Assembly: GCA_016713005.1 (NCBI GenBank)
Contig: JADJPY010000001.1
Span: 558,001-622,000 of the forward strand
From: Ramlibacter sp.
Lineage (GTDB): Bacteria > Pseudomonadota > Gammaproteobacteria > Burkholderiales > Burkholderiaceae_C
Length of the DNA stretch: 64,000 nt
Direction of reading: 5' to 3'
Below the pieces are notes generated by a model that was not told the DNA's origin, searched no databases, and saw only the letters and a program-made list of their open reading frames with translations. Each line of letters opens with the position of its first letter. Within the stretch, counting starts at the first letter, position 1. A program made the translations under genes and the position numbers. This document shows positions 42,250 to 51,120 of this stretch, one piece after another.

Positions 42250-43053
42250 TCACCCGCCCGTGCGCGCCAGCGACAGCACAAAAGCCCGCCCGGCCTCTGA
42301 CCCGCTGATCAGCTTTTCCGCGGCCATCACCCCAAAGCACACCGCCGCGCCCACCAGCGTGGCGGGGTGGATGCGCCGTGCGGTCGCCCAGTCGTACAGC
42401 GCCAGGCTGCCCAGGCCGATGACCGGCAATGCCAACAACATGGGCAGCCACGCGGGCCACAGCGTGGCCAACATCGCGCCGAACATCCGGTTGGTGTTGA
42501 GGGCGGCGCCCAGGGTGAGCACGCAGGCCCAGATCATCAGACGGCGGTGCGTGGCGGGGGTCCGCCGCAACATGACGGCCGCTGCCACCACGCCGGCAAA
42601 AGCCGCCAGTGTCAGGATGCCGTTGATGACGACGCGGTCGATGCGGAACATTTCGATCTGCTGCGCCACGGGCAGGCCCAGCGCCTCCAGGCGCGGCACC
42701 ACATTGATCAGCACCTGCGCGCCTGTCAGCACCAGGGCCGCGGCCAGTGCCACGCCGGCCATGCCCAGCCGCCGGTGCAGGTCTGTGCGGCCGGCCGCCA
42801 CCAGGCCGGCTTGCGCCACGAACAGCAGGTACCACGCCGTCATCACCACGCCGTGCACCACCACCGGTGCGGGCAAGGCAAACAGGTTGGCCCCGGGCAC
42901 CCGCCCGCGCAGGTAGAACGTGGGCGCAAAGCCCAGAAAGGCGACCAGCAGCATCGCCAGGGCTGCGGCGACGAAGAAAAAGCGGCCGCGGCGGAGGGGC
43001 GCGGCGGGCGCGCCTTCGCCCTCTGCACGGGTATCGGTCAGATGGTTGGCCAC
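42250..43053 (-). CDS. Polytopic membrane protein of unknown function
   Basis: A 267-residue protein with about seven hydrophobic helices, among them FFFVAAALAMLLVAFLGFAP and VVHGVVMTAWYLLFVAQAGL. The motif HGVVMTAWYLLFVAQ, followed by TDLHRRLGMAGVALA, has two histidines on helix edges, reminiscent of haem-binding membrane proteins, but I cannot assign a family. GTG 43053 is the chosen start, five bases after the stop of the GNAT gene, so the two are probably co-translated. Longer starts overlap the GNAT gene. Confidence 0.65.
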   Translation of the reverse strand: MANHLTDTRAEGEGAPAAPLRRGRFFFVAAALAMLLVAFLGFAPTFYLRGRVPGANLFALPAPVVVHGVVMTAWYLLFVAQAGLVAAGRTDLHRRLGMAGVALAAALVLTGAQVLINVVPRLEALGLPVAQQIEMFRIDRVVINGILTLAAFAGVVAAAVMLRRTPATHRRLMIWACVLTLGAALNTNRMFGAMLATLWPAWLPMLLALPVIGLGSLALYDWATARRIHPATLVGAAVCFGVMAAEKLISGSEAGRAFVLSLARTGG

Positions 43054-43057
43054 CGCT

Positions 43058-43528
43058 TCAGACGTCGTGCGCGTAGACGATAAAGCCAAAGTGTCTGGCC
43101 ACCTTGTCGTACAGCAGCCGGCCCGCGGCGTTGGTCTCGTGGGTTTGCCAGTACACGCGCTGGATGCCCGCCGCCTTGGACGCCTGGTACACGCCTTCGA
43201 TGAGCGCGCGCCCCACGCCCTTGCCACGCGCCTGCGGGGCGGTGAACAGGTCCTGCAGGTAGCAGGTGAGCTCAAACCGCGTCGTGCTGCGGTGGTAGAG
43301 GTAGTGCGTCAGCCCCAGCAACTGGCCATCGGACTCCGCCACCAGTGCAAACACGGGTTCGGCCGGGTCAAAGAAGCGTGCCCAGGTGGCCTGCGTGATG
43401 TGCGGCGCCAGGGCCGTGCTGCCCTCGCGCCCGTAGAAGGCGTTGTAGCCGTCCCAGAGCGGTTGCCAGGCTGCGAAGTCGGTTGGCTGGATGGGGCGGA
43501 CGAGGAGGGGTGCAGACAAATTTTTCAT
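43058..43528 (-). CDS. GNAT family N-acetyltransferase
   Basis: A 156-residue acetyltransferase. The acetyl-CoA-binding motif A is LQDLFTAPQARGKGVGRALI with R-G-K-G-V-G. It starts LLVRPIQPTDFAAWQPLWDG and ends HFGFIVYAHDV. The substrate is unknown. I start at ATG 43528; alternatives up to 43576 lie inside repeat copy J, so the repeat forms the 5' boundary of this gene. Confidence 0.85.
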   Translation of the reverse strand: MKNLSAPLLVRPIQPTDFAAWQPLWDGYNAFYGREGSTALAPHITQATWARFFDPAEPVFALVAESDGQLLGLTHYLYHRSTTRFELTCYLQDLFTAPQARGKGVGRALIEGVYQASKAAGIQRVYWQTHETNAAGRLLYDKVARHFGFIVYAHDV

Positions 43529-43585
43529 GAGAAATCGGCCTCCAGCCCCCATGGGTGCTTGTTTATCCGCTATCAAATCAATAGC
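43519..43585 (-). repeat. Gene-invading repeat, copy J (between msbA and the GNAT gene)
   Basis: On the minus strand: GCTATTGATTTGATAGCGGA, TAAACAAGCACCCATG, GGGGCTGGAGGCCGATTTCT. It fills the short gap between msbA and the GNAT gene and includes the GNAT start codon. Confidence 0.85.
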
Positions 43586-43588
43586 AAA

Positions 43589-45343
43589 TCAGGTGTTGTC
43601 GGCAGCCGGCAGCAGCTCCGCCTGCGCGGCGATCAGCCGGCTGAAGGCGCCGCCGGCGGCCACCATGTCGGCGTAGCGGCCTTGCTCGACGATGCGGCCC
43701 TCGGCCAGCACGACGATGCGGTCGGCGTGCTGGATGGTGGACAGCCGGTGCGCCACGATCAGCGTGGTGCGCCCGCGCGTCAGGCGCTCCAACGCCTGCT
43801 GGATGGCGCGCTCGGACTCGGTGTCCAGCGCCGAGGTGGCTTCGTCCAGCAGCAGCACGGGCGCGTCGCGGTACAGGGCGCGGGCAATGGCCAGGCGCTG
43901 GCGCTGCCCGCCCGACAGGCTGGTGCCGTTGTGGCCGATCACGCTGTGCACGCCCTGGGGCAGGCTTTGCACGTGCTCCCACAGGTTGGCGTTGACCAGC
44001 GCGTCGCGCACACGCTGCTCGTCCACCGCGTGGCCCAGCACCACGTTGGCCTGCACCGTGTCGTTGAAGAGCACCACGTCCTGGCTGACCAGGGCCATCT
44101 GCTCGCGCAGGCTGTGCAGCGACCACTCCGCCAGCGGCACGCCGTCCAGCAGCAGGGTGCCGCCGTCGGCGTCCACAAAGCGCGGCAGCAGGCTGACCAG
44201 CGTGCTCTTGCCCGAGCCCGATGGCCCCACCAGCGCCACCGTCTCGCCGGGCGAAATGTCCAGGCTCACGCCGTCCAGTGCGGGGCGGGCGGCGGGGTCA
44301 TAGCTTTTGCGCACGTCGCGCAGCTCGATGCGGCCGGTGGCGCGCTCCACACGGTGGGTGCCGGTGTCGGCCTCGAGCGGCTCGTCCAGCAGCTGGTAGA
44401 TGCGGCCCAGCGAGATGGCGCCGCGCTGCAGGGCGGGGTACACGTCGCCCAGCGCCTTGGCGCGCGGCACGGTCATCACCATGGCCGACAGGTAAGCGGC
44501 AAACGCGCCCACGCTCAGCGTGCCGTCCTGCGACTGGCGCAGCGCGATCGACACGATCACGGCCAGCGCCACCGCGGTGGCCACCTGCGTCAGCGGGTTG
44601 ATGGCGGCGGCGGCGGCCACGCTGCGCATCAGCCGCCCGCGCAGGAAGTTGCTGGCCGCGGCAAAGCGCTGGGTCTGCGCGGGCTGGTCGCCGTGCAGCC
44701 GCACGATGCGGTTGGCCTGCACGTTTTCTTCCACCACGTAGGTCATGGCGTCGATGCCCTCCAGCTGCTGGCGGGCAAAGCGGTCCAGCCGCTTGCCGAT
44801 GCGCCGGATGATCACCACCACCACCGGCAGCACCAGCAGGTTCACCAGGGTCAGCTGCCAGTTGGCCCAGAACAGGTAGGCCATCAGCGCCACCAGGGTG
44901 AGCGACTCCTTTACAAAGGTCTGCCCGGCCACCACCAGCGCGTTGACGGCGGTCTGCGACTCCTGCGAGATGGTGTTGATCAGCTTGCTGTACGACTGGC
45001 GGCGAAAGAGGTCCGGGTGGGCGTTGAGCACGCGCGCGAACATCTGCTTGCGCAGGTCGTTGACCATGCCGTTGGTGGACCAGGCCGCGGCGTATTGCGC
45101 CACATAACCCACGGCGCCGCGCACGGCAAACAGGGCCACGATGATGACGGGCACCACCCAGGCGGGGTAGCCAGTGCCCTTGCCGCCCTTGGCGACGGTG
45201 CTGTCCAGCAGGGGCTGCAGCAGGGCGGGGAGGATGGGTTCGAGGGCGGCGCCCACCAGCACGCAGAAGAACGCGAGGATCAGGCCGGAGCGGTGCGGTT
45301 TGAGGTGGCCGAAGAAGCGGCGGAGGTCTTTTTTGTCCAGCAC
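43589..45343 (-). CDS. msbA: MsbA-type lipid A export ABC transporter
   Basis: A 584-residue half-transporter with an N-terminal six-helix membrane domain (SGLILAFFCVLVGAALEPIL onward) fused to an ATPase. Walker A is VGPSGSGKST, the signature is SLSGGQRQRLAIARAL and Walker B is PVLLLDEATSALD. It is most likely the flippase that moves core lipid A across the inner membrane, fitting lpxK and kdsB elsewhere in the window, although other multidrug-type half-transporters look alike. It is divergent from tolB. Its 3' end lies four bases from repeat copy J. Confidence 0.88.
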   Translation of the reverse strand: MLDKKDLRRFFGHLKPHRSGLILAFFCVLVGAALEPILPALLQPLLDSTVAKGGKGTGYPAWVVPVIIVALFAVRGAVGYVAQYAAAWSTNGMVNDLRKQMFARVLNAHPDLFRRQSYSKLINTISQESQTAVNALVVAGQTFVKESLTLVALMAYLFWANWQLTLVNLLVLPVVVVIIRRIGKRLDRFARQQLEGIDAMTYVVEENVQANRIVRLHGDQPAQTQRFAAASNFLRGRLMRSVAAAAAINPLTQVATAVALAVIVSIALRQSQDGTLSVGAFAAYLSAMVMTVPRAKALGDVYPALQRGAISLGRIYQLLDEPLEADTGTHRVERATGRIELRDVRKSYDPAARPALDGVSLDISPGETVALVGPSGSGKSTLVSLLPRFVDADGGTLLLDGVPLAEWSLHSLREQMALVSQDVVLFNDTVQANVVLGHAVDEQRVRDALVNANLWEHVQSLPQGVHSVIGHNGTSLSGGQRQRLAIARALYRDAPVLLLDEATSALDTESERAIQQALERLTRGRTTLIVAHRLSTIQHADRIVVLAEGRIVEQGRYADMVAAGGAFSRLIAAQAELLPAADNT

Positions 45344-45457
45344 AGGTGGGCGCTCTCAGGGGGATTGGGGGCATCCGTGCTGTTGTGCAGCAGACCCTAA
45401 ATTATACTTTTGCATCTGTCACCCACCCGCTGCGAGGCGGGCTTTGTATTGAGCTCA

Positions 45458-46743
45458 ATGAATTTTGCAGGAATCAACCGGCGCCAGTGCCTGGCCGCCG
45501 GGCTTGGCCTGGCCCCCACGCTGGCGGCGCTGGCGCAGTTTCGGGTCGAGGTCTCGGGCGTCGGTATCCGCCAATACCCGGTGGCCGCTGCCCTGTTCCG
45601 CGGCGAGGACGCCGCCCCGCAAAAGCCCGCGGCCATTGTGCGCGCCGACCTGGAGCGAAGCGGCCTGTTCCGAATGGTGGACACCACGGGCGCCAACTTT
45701 GACGAGACCTCGCGCCCCGACGTGGCGCCCTGGCGGCAAAAGGGCGCCGAGGCCCTGCTCACCGGCAGCATCACGCGCCTGGCCGACGGCCGATTTGACG
45801 TGCGCTTCCGCCTGTGGGACGTGGTCCGCGGCGAAGACCTGGGTGGCCAGAGCTACGCCGTCACCACCGGCGACCTGCGCCTGGCCGCGCACCGCATTGC
45901 CGACTACGTGCACGAGAAGCTCTCGGGGGTGAGCGCGGCGTGTACTCCACCCGCATTGCCTATGTCACGCGCGCAGGCCAGCGCCACACGCTGTGGGTGA
46001 GCGACGCCGACGGCGAGGGCGCGCAGACGGCGCTGTCCAGCCCCGAGCCCATCATCTCGCCGTCGTGGTCGCCCAACGGGCTGCAGCTGGCCTATGTGTC
46101 GTTCGAGTCGCGCAAGCCGGTGGTCTACGTGCACGAGATCGCCTCGGGGCGGCGGCGCCTGATCGCCAACTTCCGCGGCTCCAACAGCGCGCCGGCCTGG
46201 GCGCCGGACGGCCGCACGTTGGGGGTGACGCTCAGCCGCGACGGCGGCTCACAGCTGTTCTCGATCGACGCGGCGGGCGGCGAGCCGCGCCGCCTGACGC
46301 AATCTGGCAGCATCGACACCGAGCCGGTGTTCTCGCCCGATGGCCGGCAGATCTATTTTGTGAGCGATCGTGGCGGCTCGCCGCAGGTCTACCGCATGCC
46401 GGCCTCGGGCGGCAATGCCGAGCGGGTGACGTTCAATGGCAGTTACAACATCTCACCGGCACTGAGCGCCGATGGCAAGTTGCTGGCCTACATTTCGCGG
46501 ATCGGGGCGGCTTTCCGGCTGCATGTGATGGACCTGGTCAGCGGCACCGTGACGGCGCTCACGGAGTCCAGCGCCGACGAAAGCCCGAGTTTTGCGCCCA
46601 ACAGCCGGCTGATCCTGTACGCCACGCAGCAGGACGGCCGCGAGGCCCTGATGACGGCCACGGTGGACGGGCGCATCAAGGCCCGCCTGGCGGGCCAGAC
46701 CGGCGACATCCGCGAGCCCGATTGGGGCCCGTTCCAGAAATAA
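45458..46743 (+). CDS. tolB: Tol-Pal system protein TolB, with one frameshift
   Basis: Periplasmic beta-propeller protein of the Tol-Pal envelope system. The signal peptide is twin-Arg-like (INRRQCLAAGLGLAPTLA). The N-terminal domain is read in one frame to about 45925, ending IADYVHEKLSG. The propeller then continues in another frame (RGVYSTRIAYVTRAGQRHTL to REPDWGPFQK). The break falls at a run of five G (45925-45929); one extra G restores one continuous protein. Since TolB is conserved in nearly all Gram-negatives and pal and cpoB downstream are intact, a sequencing error is the likeliest cause. Confidence 0.88.
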
Positions 46744-46760
46744 CCAACAAGGGGGTATCC

Positions 46761-47333
46761 GTGTCCTTCAACAACCCACAAACCGTTCGCCGCTGGTGGC
46801 CCGCGCTTGCGCTGGCCGTGGCAGGCGCGCTGGCGGGCTGCGCGTCCAGCGTCAGCCTGGACGACGTGCCGGTCGAAGACCGCCGCGGTGCCCCGGTGAC
46901 GCAACAGGCCGTGACACCGCCCGCGACCCCCGCCAGCGCCGCGCAAAACACCGTCAAGCCGGTGGATCTGGTCAAGGAGCAGCCGGCCACCGGCGGACCC
47001 ACCGCAACGGCCAAGACCATCTACTTTGACTTCGACAGCTTCGAGATCCGCGCCGAGTTCCAGCCGGTGCTGGACGCCCATGCGCGCTATCTGGTGGCCA
47101 ACAAGGCCAGCCGCGTCACCATCGAGGGCCACACCGACGAGCGCGGCGGCCGCGAGTACAACATCGCCCTGGGCCAGAAGCGCGCCGAGGCCGTGCGACG
47201 TGCCCTCGGCCTGCTGGGCGTGGCGGATGCGCAGGTGGAGCCGGTGAGCTTTGGCAAGGAGAAGCCCGCCGCCACCGGCAATTCGGATGACGCGATGGCC
47301 AAAAACCGCCGCGCCGAGTTCAGCTACCGATGA
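46761..47333 (+). CDS. pal: Peptidoglycan-associated lipoprotein Pal
   Basis: A 190-residue outer-membrane lipoprotein that binds peptidoglycan and TolB. It starts at GTG 46761; lipobox LAGC lies near residue 27, then a Pro/Thr linker, and an OmpA-like domain from about residue 85 (TIYFDFDSFEIRAEFQPVLD, TIEGHTDERGGREYNIALGQ, with the diaminopimelate-binding Asp and Arg). Its stop overlaps the cpoB start (ATGA). It lies 17 bp after tolB. Confidence 0.96.
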   Translation: MSFNNPQTVRRWWPALALAVAGALAGCASSVSLDDVPVEDRRGAPVTQQAVTPPATPASAAQNTVKPVDLVKEQPATGGPTATAKTIYFDFDSFEIRAEFQPVLDAHARYLVANKASRVTIEGHTDERGGREYNIALGQKRAEAVRRALGLLGVADAQVEPVSFGKEKPAATGNSDDAMAKNRRAEFSYR

Positions 47334-48151
47334 GCGCCGGCATGAATTCCCCGCGGATGACCTTGCGCTTGAGTCCGCTTCGCCGGCTGGCCCCGCTGGC
47401 GCTGGCGCTGGCCACCATGGGCGGCAGCTTCAGCGCGCACGCCATCTTTGGCGACGACGAGGCCCGCAAGGCCATCCTGGAGCTGCGCCAGAAGGTGGAC
47501 GCCAACGCCCGCGCCGCCGAAGAACGCCAGGCCGCAGAGGCCACCCGTCTGCGCGAGGAAAACGCCCAGCTGCGCCGCAGCGTGCTCGAGCTGCAAAACC
47601 AGATCGAGGCGCTCAAGTCCGATCTGGCCCGCATGCGCGGCCAGGACGAGCAGCTGGCCCGCGACGTGGCCGAGGTGCAGCGCCGCCAGAAAGACCTGCT
47701 GCAGCTTCTGGATGAACGCCTGCGCCGCTTTGAGCCGCAAAAAGTGAGCGTGGACGGGCGTGAGTTCACCGCCGACCCGGCCGAGACGCGCGACTATGAC
47801 GCCGCACTGGCGGTGTTCCGCAAGAGCGATTTCGCCGTCGCACAGAAGGCGTTTGCCGATTTTGTGGGCCGCTACCCGCAAAGCGGCTACAAGCCGTCGG
47901 CGCTGTTCTGGCTGGGCAATGCGCAATACGTGTCGCGCGAGTACCGCGACGCGGTCGCCAATTTCCGCGCGCTGCTGACGCAGGCGCCCGACCACGTCCG
48001 CGCCCCAGAGGCGATGCTGGCCATTGCCAATTGCCAGATCGAGCTGAAGGACCCGCGCACCGCGCGCAAGACGCTGGAAGACCTGATCAAGGCCTACCCG
48101 CAGTCCGAGGCCGCCGCCGCGGGCAAAGACCGCCTGGCGCGGCTGAAGTAA
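47330..48151 (+). CDS. cpoB: Cell division coordinator CpoB (YbgF)
   Basis: A 273-residue periplasmic protein that couples Tol function with peptidoglycan synthesis at division. It has a signal peptide (PLALALATMGGSFSAHA), a coiled-coil trimerisation region about residues 45-135 (ILELRQKVDANARAAEERQA onward), and C-terminal TPR repeats (YDAALAVFRKSDFAVAQKAF). It overlaps pal by four bases. tolQ, tolR and tolA are absent upstream; msbA is there instead. Confidence 0.93.
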   Translation: MSAGMNSPRMTLRLSPLRRLAPLALALATMGGSFSAHAIFGDDEARKAILELRQKVDANARAAEERQAAEATRLREENAQLRRSVLELQNQIEALKSDLARMRGQDEQLARDVAEVQRRQKDLLQLLDERLRRFEPQKVSVDGREFTADPAETRDYDAALAVFRKSDFAVAQKAFADFVGRYPQSGYKPSALFWLGNAQYVSREYRDAVANFRALLTQAPDHVRAPEAMLAIANCQIELKDPRTARKTLEDLIKAYPQSEAAAAGKDRLARLK

Positions 48152-48173
48152 CCCGCACCACAGGGGCTGGCGC

Positions 48174-49289
48174 ATGCAGATGAGCGAACTCAACTCCCTG
48201 GGCCAGCAGGTGCTGCTGGTGTCCTTTGTGCTTTCGGCCGTGTTTGGCGCGATCGCGCAGCGCACGCACTTTTGCACCATGGGGGCGGTCAGCGACGTCG
48301 TCAACATGGGCGACTGGACGCGCATGCGCCAGTGGGGCCTGGCCATCGGCGTGGCCATGATCGGCTTTGGCGCGCTGGTGTACCTGGGCCGCGTGGACGC
48401 CGCCAAGACGCTGTACAGCACCACGCGCGTGCAATGGCTATCGGCCCTGGTGGGCGGCGCCATGTTCGGCTTTGGCATGGTGCTGGCGTCGGGGTGTGGC
48501 AGCAAGACGCTGGTGCGCATCGGCGGGGGCAGCCTCAAGTCGCTGGTGGTGTTTGTGGTGATGGGCGTGGCTTCGTACGCCACGTTGCGCGGCGTCACGG
48601 CGGTGGCCCGCGTGGCCAGTGTGGACCGTGTGGCCGTTGACATGGCGCAGGGCACTTTGATGTCCCAGGTGGTGGCTGCTGCCAGCGGCCAGCGTGCGCA
48701 GTTGGTGGGCCTGCTGCTGGCGCTGGTGCTGGGTGGCGCGCTGATTGCCTGGGCCATGGCGGGGCGTGGTTTCCGCGAGCGCGACAACCTGCTGGCCGGC
48801 TTCGGGCTGGGTGCGGTGGTGACCGGCATGTGGTGGGCCAGCGGTTCGCTGGGCTTTGTGGCCGAGCACCCCGAGACGCTTGAGCAGGTCTACCTGACCA
48901 CCAACTCCGGGCGCATCGAGGCCATGAGCTTTGTGGCGCCGGTGGCCTATACGCTGGACTGGCTGATGCTGTTCTCCGACAAGAACAAGGTGCTGACTTT
49001 CTCGGTGGTGTCGGTGCTGGGCGTCATCTCCGGCTCTGCGGTGTGGGCGCTGGTGTCGCGCAGCTTCCGCTGGGAGGGCTTTGGCGGCACCGAGGACGTG
49101 GCCAACCACCTGGTGGGCGCGGTCCTGATGGGCGTGGGCGGCGTCACCGCGCTGGGCTGCACCGTGGGCCAGGGCCTGAGCGGCGTCTCCACCCTGAGCC
49201 TGACGAGTTTTGTGGCGCTGGCGGCCATCATTGCGGGCGCGGTGGGCGGCTTCCGCTACCAGATCTGGCGCCTGGAGCGCAGCGCTTGA
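48174..49289 (+). CDS. YeeE/YedE family sulfur-compound transporter
   Basis: A 371-residue inner-membrane protein of the YeeE/YedE (TsuA) family, whose characterised members import thiosulfate. The conserved cysteines are visible: RTHFCTMGAVSD near residue 35, MVLASGCGSKTLVRIGGGSL near 107, and GVTALGCTVGQGLSGVS near 330. These form the relay that passes the sulfur anion through the membrane. About nine hydrophobic helices are present. No tusA-like gene follows; instead the stop overlaps the tcdA start, suggesting co-translation. Confidence 0.88.
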   Translation: MQMSELNSLGQQVLLVSFVLSAVFGAIAQRTHFCTMGAVSDVVNMGDWTRMRQWGLAIGVAMIGFGALVYLGRVDAAKTLYSTTRVQWLSALVGGAMFGFGMVLASGCGSKTLVRIGGGSLKSLVVFVVMGVASYATLRGVTAVARVASVDRVAVDMAQGTLMSQVVAAASGQRAQLVGLLLALVLGGALIAWAMAGRGFRERDNLLAGFGLGAVVTGMWWASGSLGFVAEHPETLEQVYLTTNSGRIEAMSFVAPVAYTLDWLMLFSDKNKVLTFSVVSVLGVISGSAVWALVSRSFRWEGFGGTEDVANHLVGAVLMGVGGVTALGCTVGQGLSGVSTLSLTSFVALAAIIAGAVGGFRYQIWRLERSA

Positions 49290-50082
49290 CCACTGCACCG
49301 GCCAGCCCGGTGGACGAGCAACGCCGTTTTGGCGGACTGCAGCGCCTGTATGGCGTCGGCGGCGCGCAGCAACTGCGCACTGCCCATGTGGCGGTGGTGG
49401 GTGTGGGCGGCGTGGGCTCCTGGGCGGTGGAAGCGCTGGCGCGCAGCGGGGTAGGGCGCCTGACGCTGATCGACATGGACCACGTGGCCGAATCCAACAT
49501 CAACCGGCAGGTGCAGGCGCTGGAGTCCACCCTGGGCCAGGCCAAGGTGCAGGCATTGGCCCAGCGAATTGCGCAGATCCACCCGGGCTGCGTGGTGCAG
49601 GGCATCGAGGAATTCGTGGAGCCATCCAACTGGCCGCAGATCCTGCCCGCGGGCGTGGACGCCGTGATCGACGCCTGCGACCAGGTGCGTGCCAAGGTGG
49701 CCATGGCCCAGTGGGCGCGCGCAGGCAAGGCGCTCTTCATCAGCGCCGGTGCAGCTGGCGGCAAACGGCTGGCCCATGCGGTGGACATTGACGACCTGGC
49801 GCGGGTGACGCACGACCCGCTGCTGGCCCAGGTGCGCCAGCAGCTGCGCAAGCACCACGGCGCCCCGCGCGAGGGCAAGCCGCTGCAGGTGCAGGCCGTG
49901 TTCAGCCGCGAGGCGGTGGCCCCGCCGGATGCGTCCTGTTTTTGGAGGGTGATTCGGAGGGCGACGGCTCGCTCAACTGCCACGGTTATGGCTCCAGCGT
50001 GGGCGTGACGGCCGCCTTCGGCATGGCCGCCGCCGGCTGGGTCATGGACCGGCTTGCCAGACGGGCGCAGGCTATAATTTAA
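49286..50082 (+). CDS. tcdA: tRNA threonylcarbamoyladenosine dehydratase TcdA, with one frameshift near the end
   Basis: E1-like enzyme that cyclises t6A37 in tRNA to ct6A. It has the nucleotide-binding VAVVGVGGVGSWAVEALARS near residue 32, the adenylation-region TLIDMDHVAESNINRQVQAL, and a C-terminal tail NCHGYGSSVGVTAAFGMAAA. The main frame ends in unrelated residues at 50008, while the conserved tail is in another frame up to TAA 50080-50082. One extra T in the run 49939-49943 joins them. I start at TTG 49286, with GGAG upstream. The true stop lies within a TATAAT-like box that may belong to the tRNA promoter. Confidence 0.85.
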
Positions 50083-50124
50083 GGCTTTGCAGCCCCACAG
50101 ACCACCCGGTGGCGGCTGCGATAC

Positions 50125-50200
50125 GGGACGTTAGCTCAGTTGGTAGAGCAGCGGACTTTTAATCCGTTGGTCACTGGTTCGAATCCAGTACGTCCTACCA
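50125..50200 (+). tRNA. tRNA-Lys (anticodon UUU)
   Basis: A 76-nt cloverleaf with acceptor GGGACGT/ACGTCCT, D-arm AGCTCAGTTGGTAGAGC, anticodon stem-loop GCGGA-CTTTTAA-TCCGT with anticodon TTT, T-arm CTGGTTCGAATCCAG, and encoded CCA. It closely resembles E. coli tRNA-Lys. A terminator follows nine bases later, so it is transcribed alone. Confidence 0.97.
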
Positions 50201-50208
50201 ACCCGATG

Positions 50209-50240
50209 AAGGACCTGGCCGCAACGCTAGGTCCTTTTTT
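50209..50240 (+). terminator. Rho-independent terminator after tRNA-Lys
   Basis: AAGGACCT, a 12-nt loop, AGGTCCTTTTTT. It lies right after the tRNA and overlaps the 3' end of the convergent DUF697-like gene. Confidence 0.88.
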
Positions 50241-50739
50241 CTTGCGGCGCCGGCAAGGCCAGCCCCGCCTGGCGTGCGACGGCGACGCAATCCTTGATGT
50301 GCTGCTCGCCCAGATAGCGGATGGCCGAATAGCCGATCAGCGCGGACGCCGCCTGGCCGGCCAGCGGCACATAGCGCGCGGCCTGCTTGGCCGTTAGGCG
50401 CAGGCCCACGGTTTTGGCGGCGCGCAGCACCAGGTCGCGCGTGATGAACTTGCCCACCAGCACCGAGCCCACCATCGCCACGGCCTTTTGCACCTGCTCG
50501 CGCTTGTGGGGCGTCAGGTGGTCCAGCTGCTGCGGCGTCAGGCCAAAGGCCAGGTTGATCTGCGGGATCAGGCGCGACAGCAGCGCCGCGTCCACCGCCC
50601 AGTCCAGTCCGGGCACAGGCACGGCGCTGGCGGCGGCGGCCACCAGCGCGCGCCGATGCAGCAGCTTGCGGCTGTGCTGGATGGCGCCGGCCAGGGCAGC
50701 GTTGCCCTGGGCCAGGTCGATCGCGGAGGCAATGGCCAT
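50227..50739 (-). CDS. DUF697/EcsC-like membrane-associated protein
   Basis: A 170-residue protein with hydrophobic Ala/Gly-rich helices and the pattern LVAAAASAVPVPGLDWAVDA followed by LLSRLIPQINLAFGLTPQQL, which is typical of DUF697-like proteins. The function is unknown. The second half (TAKQAARYVPLAGQAASALI GYSAIRYLG region) may form a membrane hairpin. The stop codon lies within the tRNA-Lys terminator, and a small membrane-protein gene lies 23 bp upstream on the same strand. Confidence 0.65.
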   Translation of the reverse strand: MAIASAIDLAQGNAALAGAIQHSRKLLHRRALVAAAASAVPVPGLDWAVDAALLSRLIPQINLAFGLTPQQLDHLTPHKREQVQKAVAMVGSVLVGKFITRDLVLRAAKTVGLRLTAKQAARYVPLAGQAASALIGYSAIRYLGEQHIKDCVAVARQAGLALPAPQEKRT

Positions 50740-50762
50740 CGTGGTTCGGCCGGACTTGGGGC

Positions 50763-51014
50763 TCAGGCCTTCTTCTTGATCAGGCTGTAGATCACCAGCA
50801 GCACGACTGCGCCGACGACCGACGCTATCCAGCCTGCGGTGGCGCCGGCCTTGTACAGCCCCATGGCCTGGCCCGCATAGGTGGCCAGGAAGGAACCCGC
50901 AATGCCCAGCACGGCGGTCATGATCCAGCCCAGCTTGTCGTCGCCGGGCTTGATGGCGCGTGCGATGAATCCGACGATCAATCCGATGACGATGGTCCCG
51001 AGGATGGACATCAT
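50763..51014 (-). CDS. GlsB/YeaQ/YmgE family stress-associated membrane protein
   Basis: An 83-residue protein with three hydrophobic helices and the family pattern GTIVIGLIVGFIARAIKPG, then GWIMTAVLGIAGSFLATYAG. Members are upregulated in various stresses, but the molecular role is unknown. ATG 51014 has AGGAG eight bases upstream; the following codon is also ATG. Confidence 0.88.
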   Translation of the reverse strand: MMSILGTIVIGLIVGFIARAIKPGDDKLGWIMTAVLGIAGSFLATYAGQAMGLYKAGATAGWIASVVGAVVLLVIYSLIKKKA

Positions 51015-51120
51015 GGACGGGGCTCCTGGCAGTGGGTGGAAAACCGCACTGTAGCCGCTCACAGGGCGCTCTGGCGGATGCCCCTCAGCGCAATGAGGAT
51101 GCCGTTTCGAAGCGTGGCGC

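Noticed and set aside
45922..45933. Programmed -1 frameshifting in tolB
   Set aside because: The zero-frame codons TCG GGG GTG do not form a slippery X XXY YYZ heptamer, no clear stimulatory structure is visible, and two other homopolymer breaks in the window favour sequencing error.
50071..50080. GCTATAATTT before tRNA-Lys as another repeat copy
   Set aside because: It matches only the first ten bases of copy H, has no second palindrome arm and no GC block; a tRNA promoter -10 box is a better explanation.
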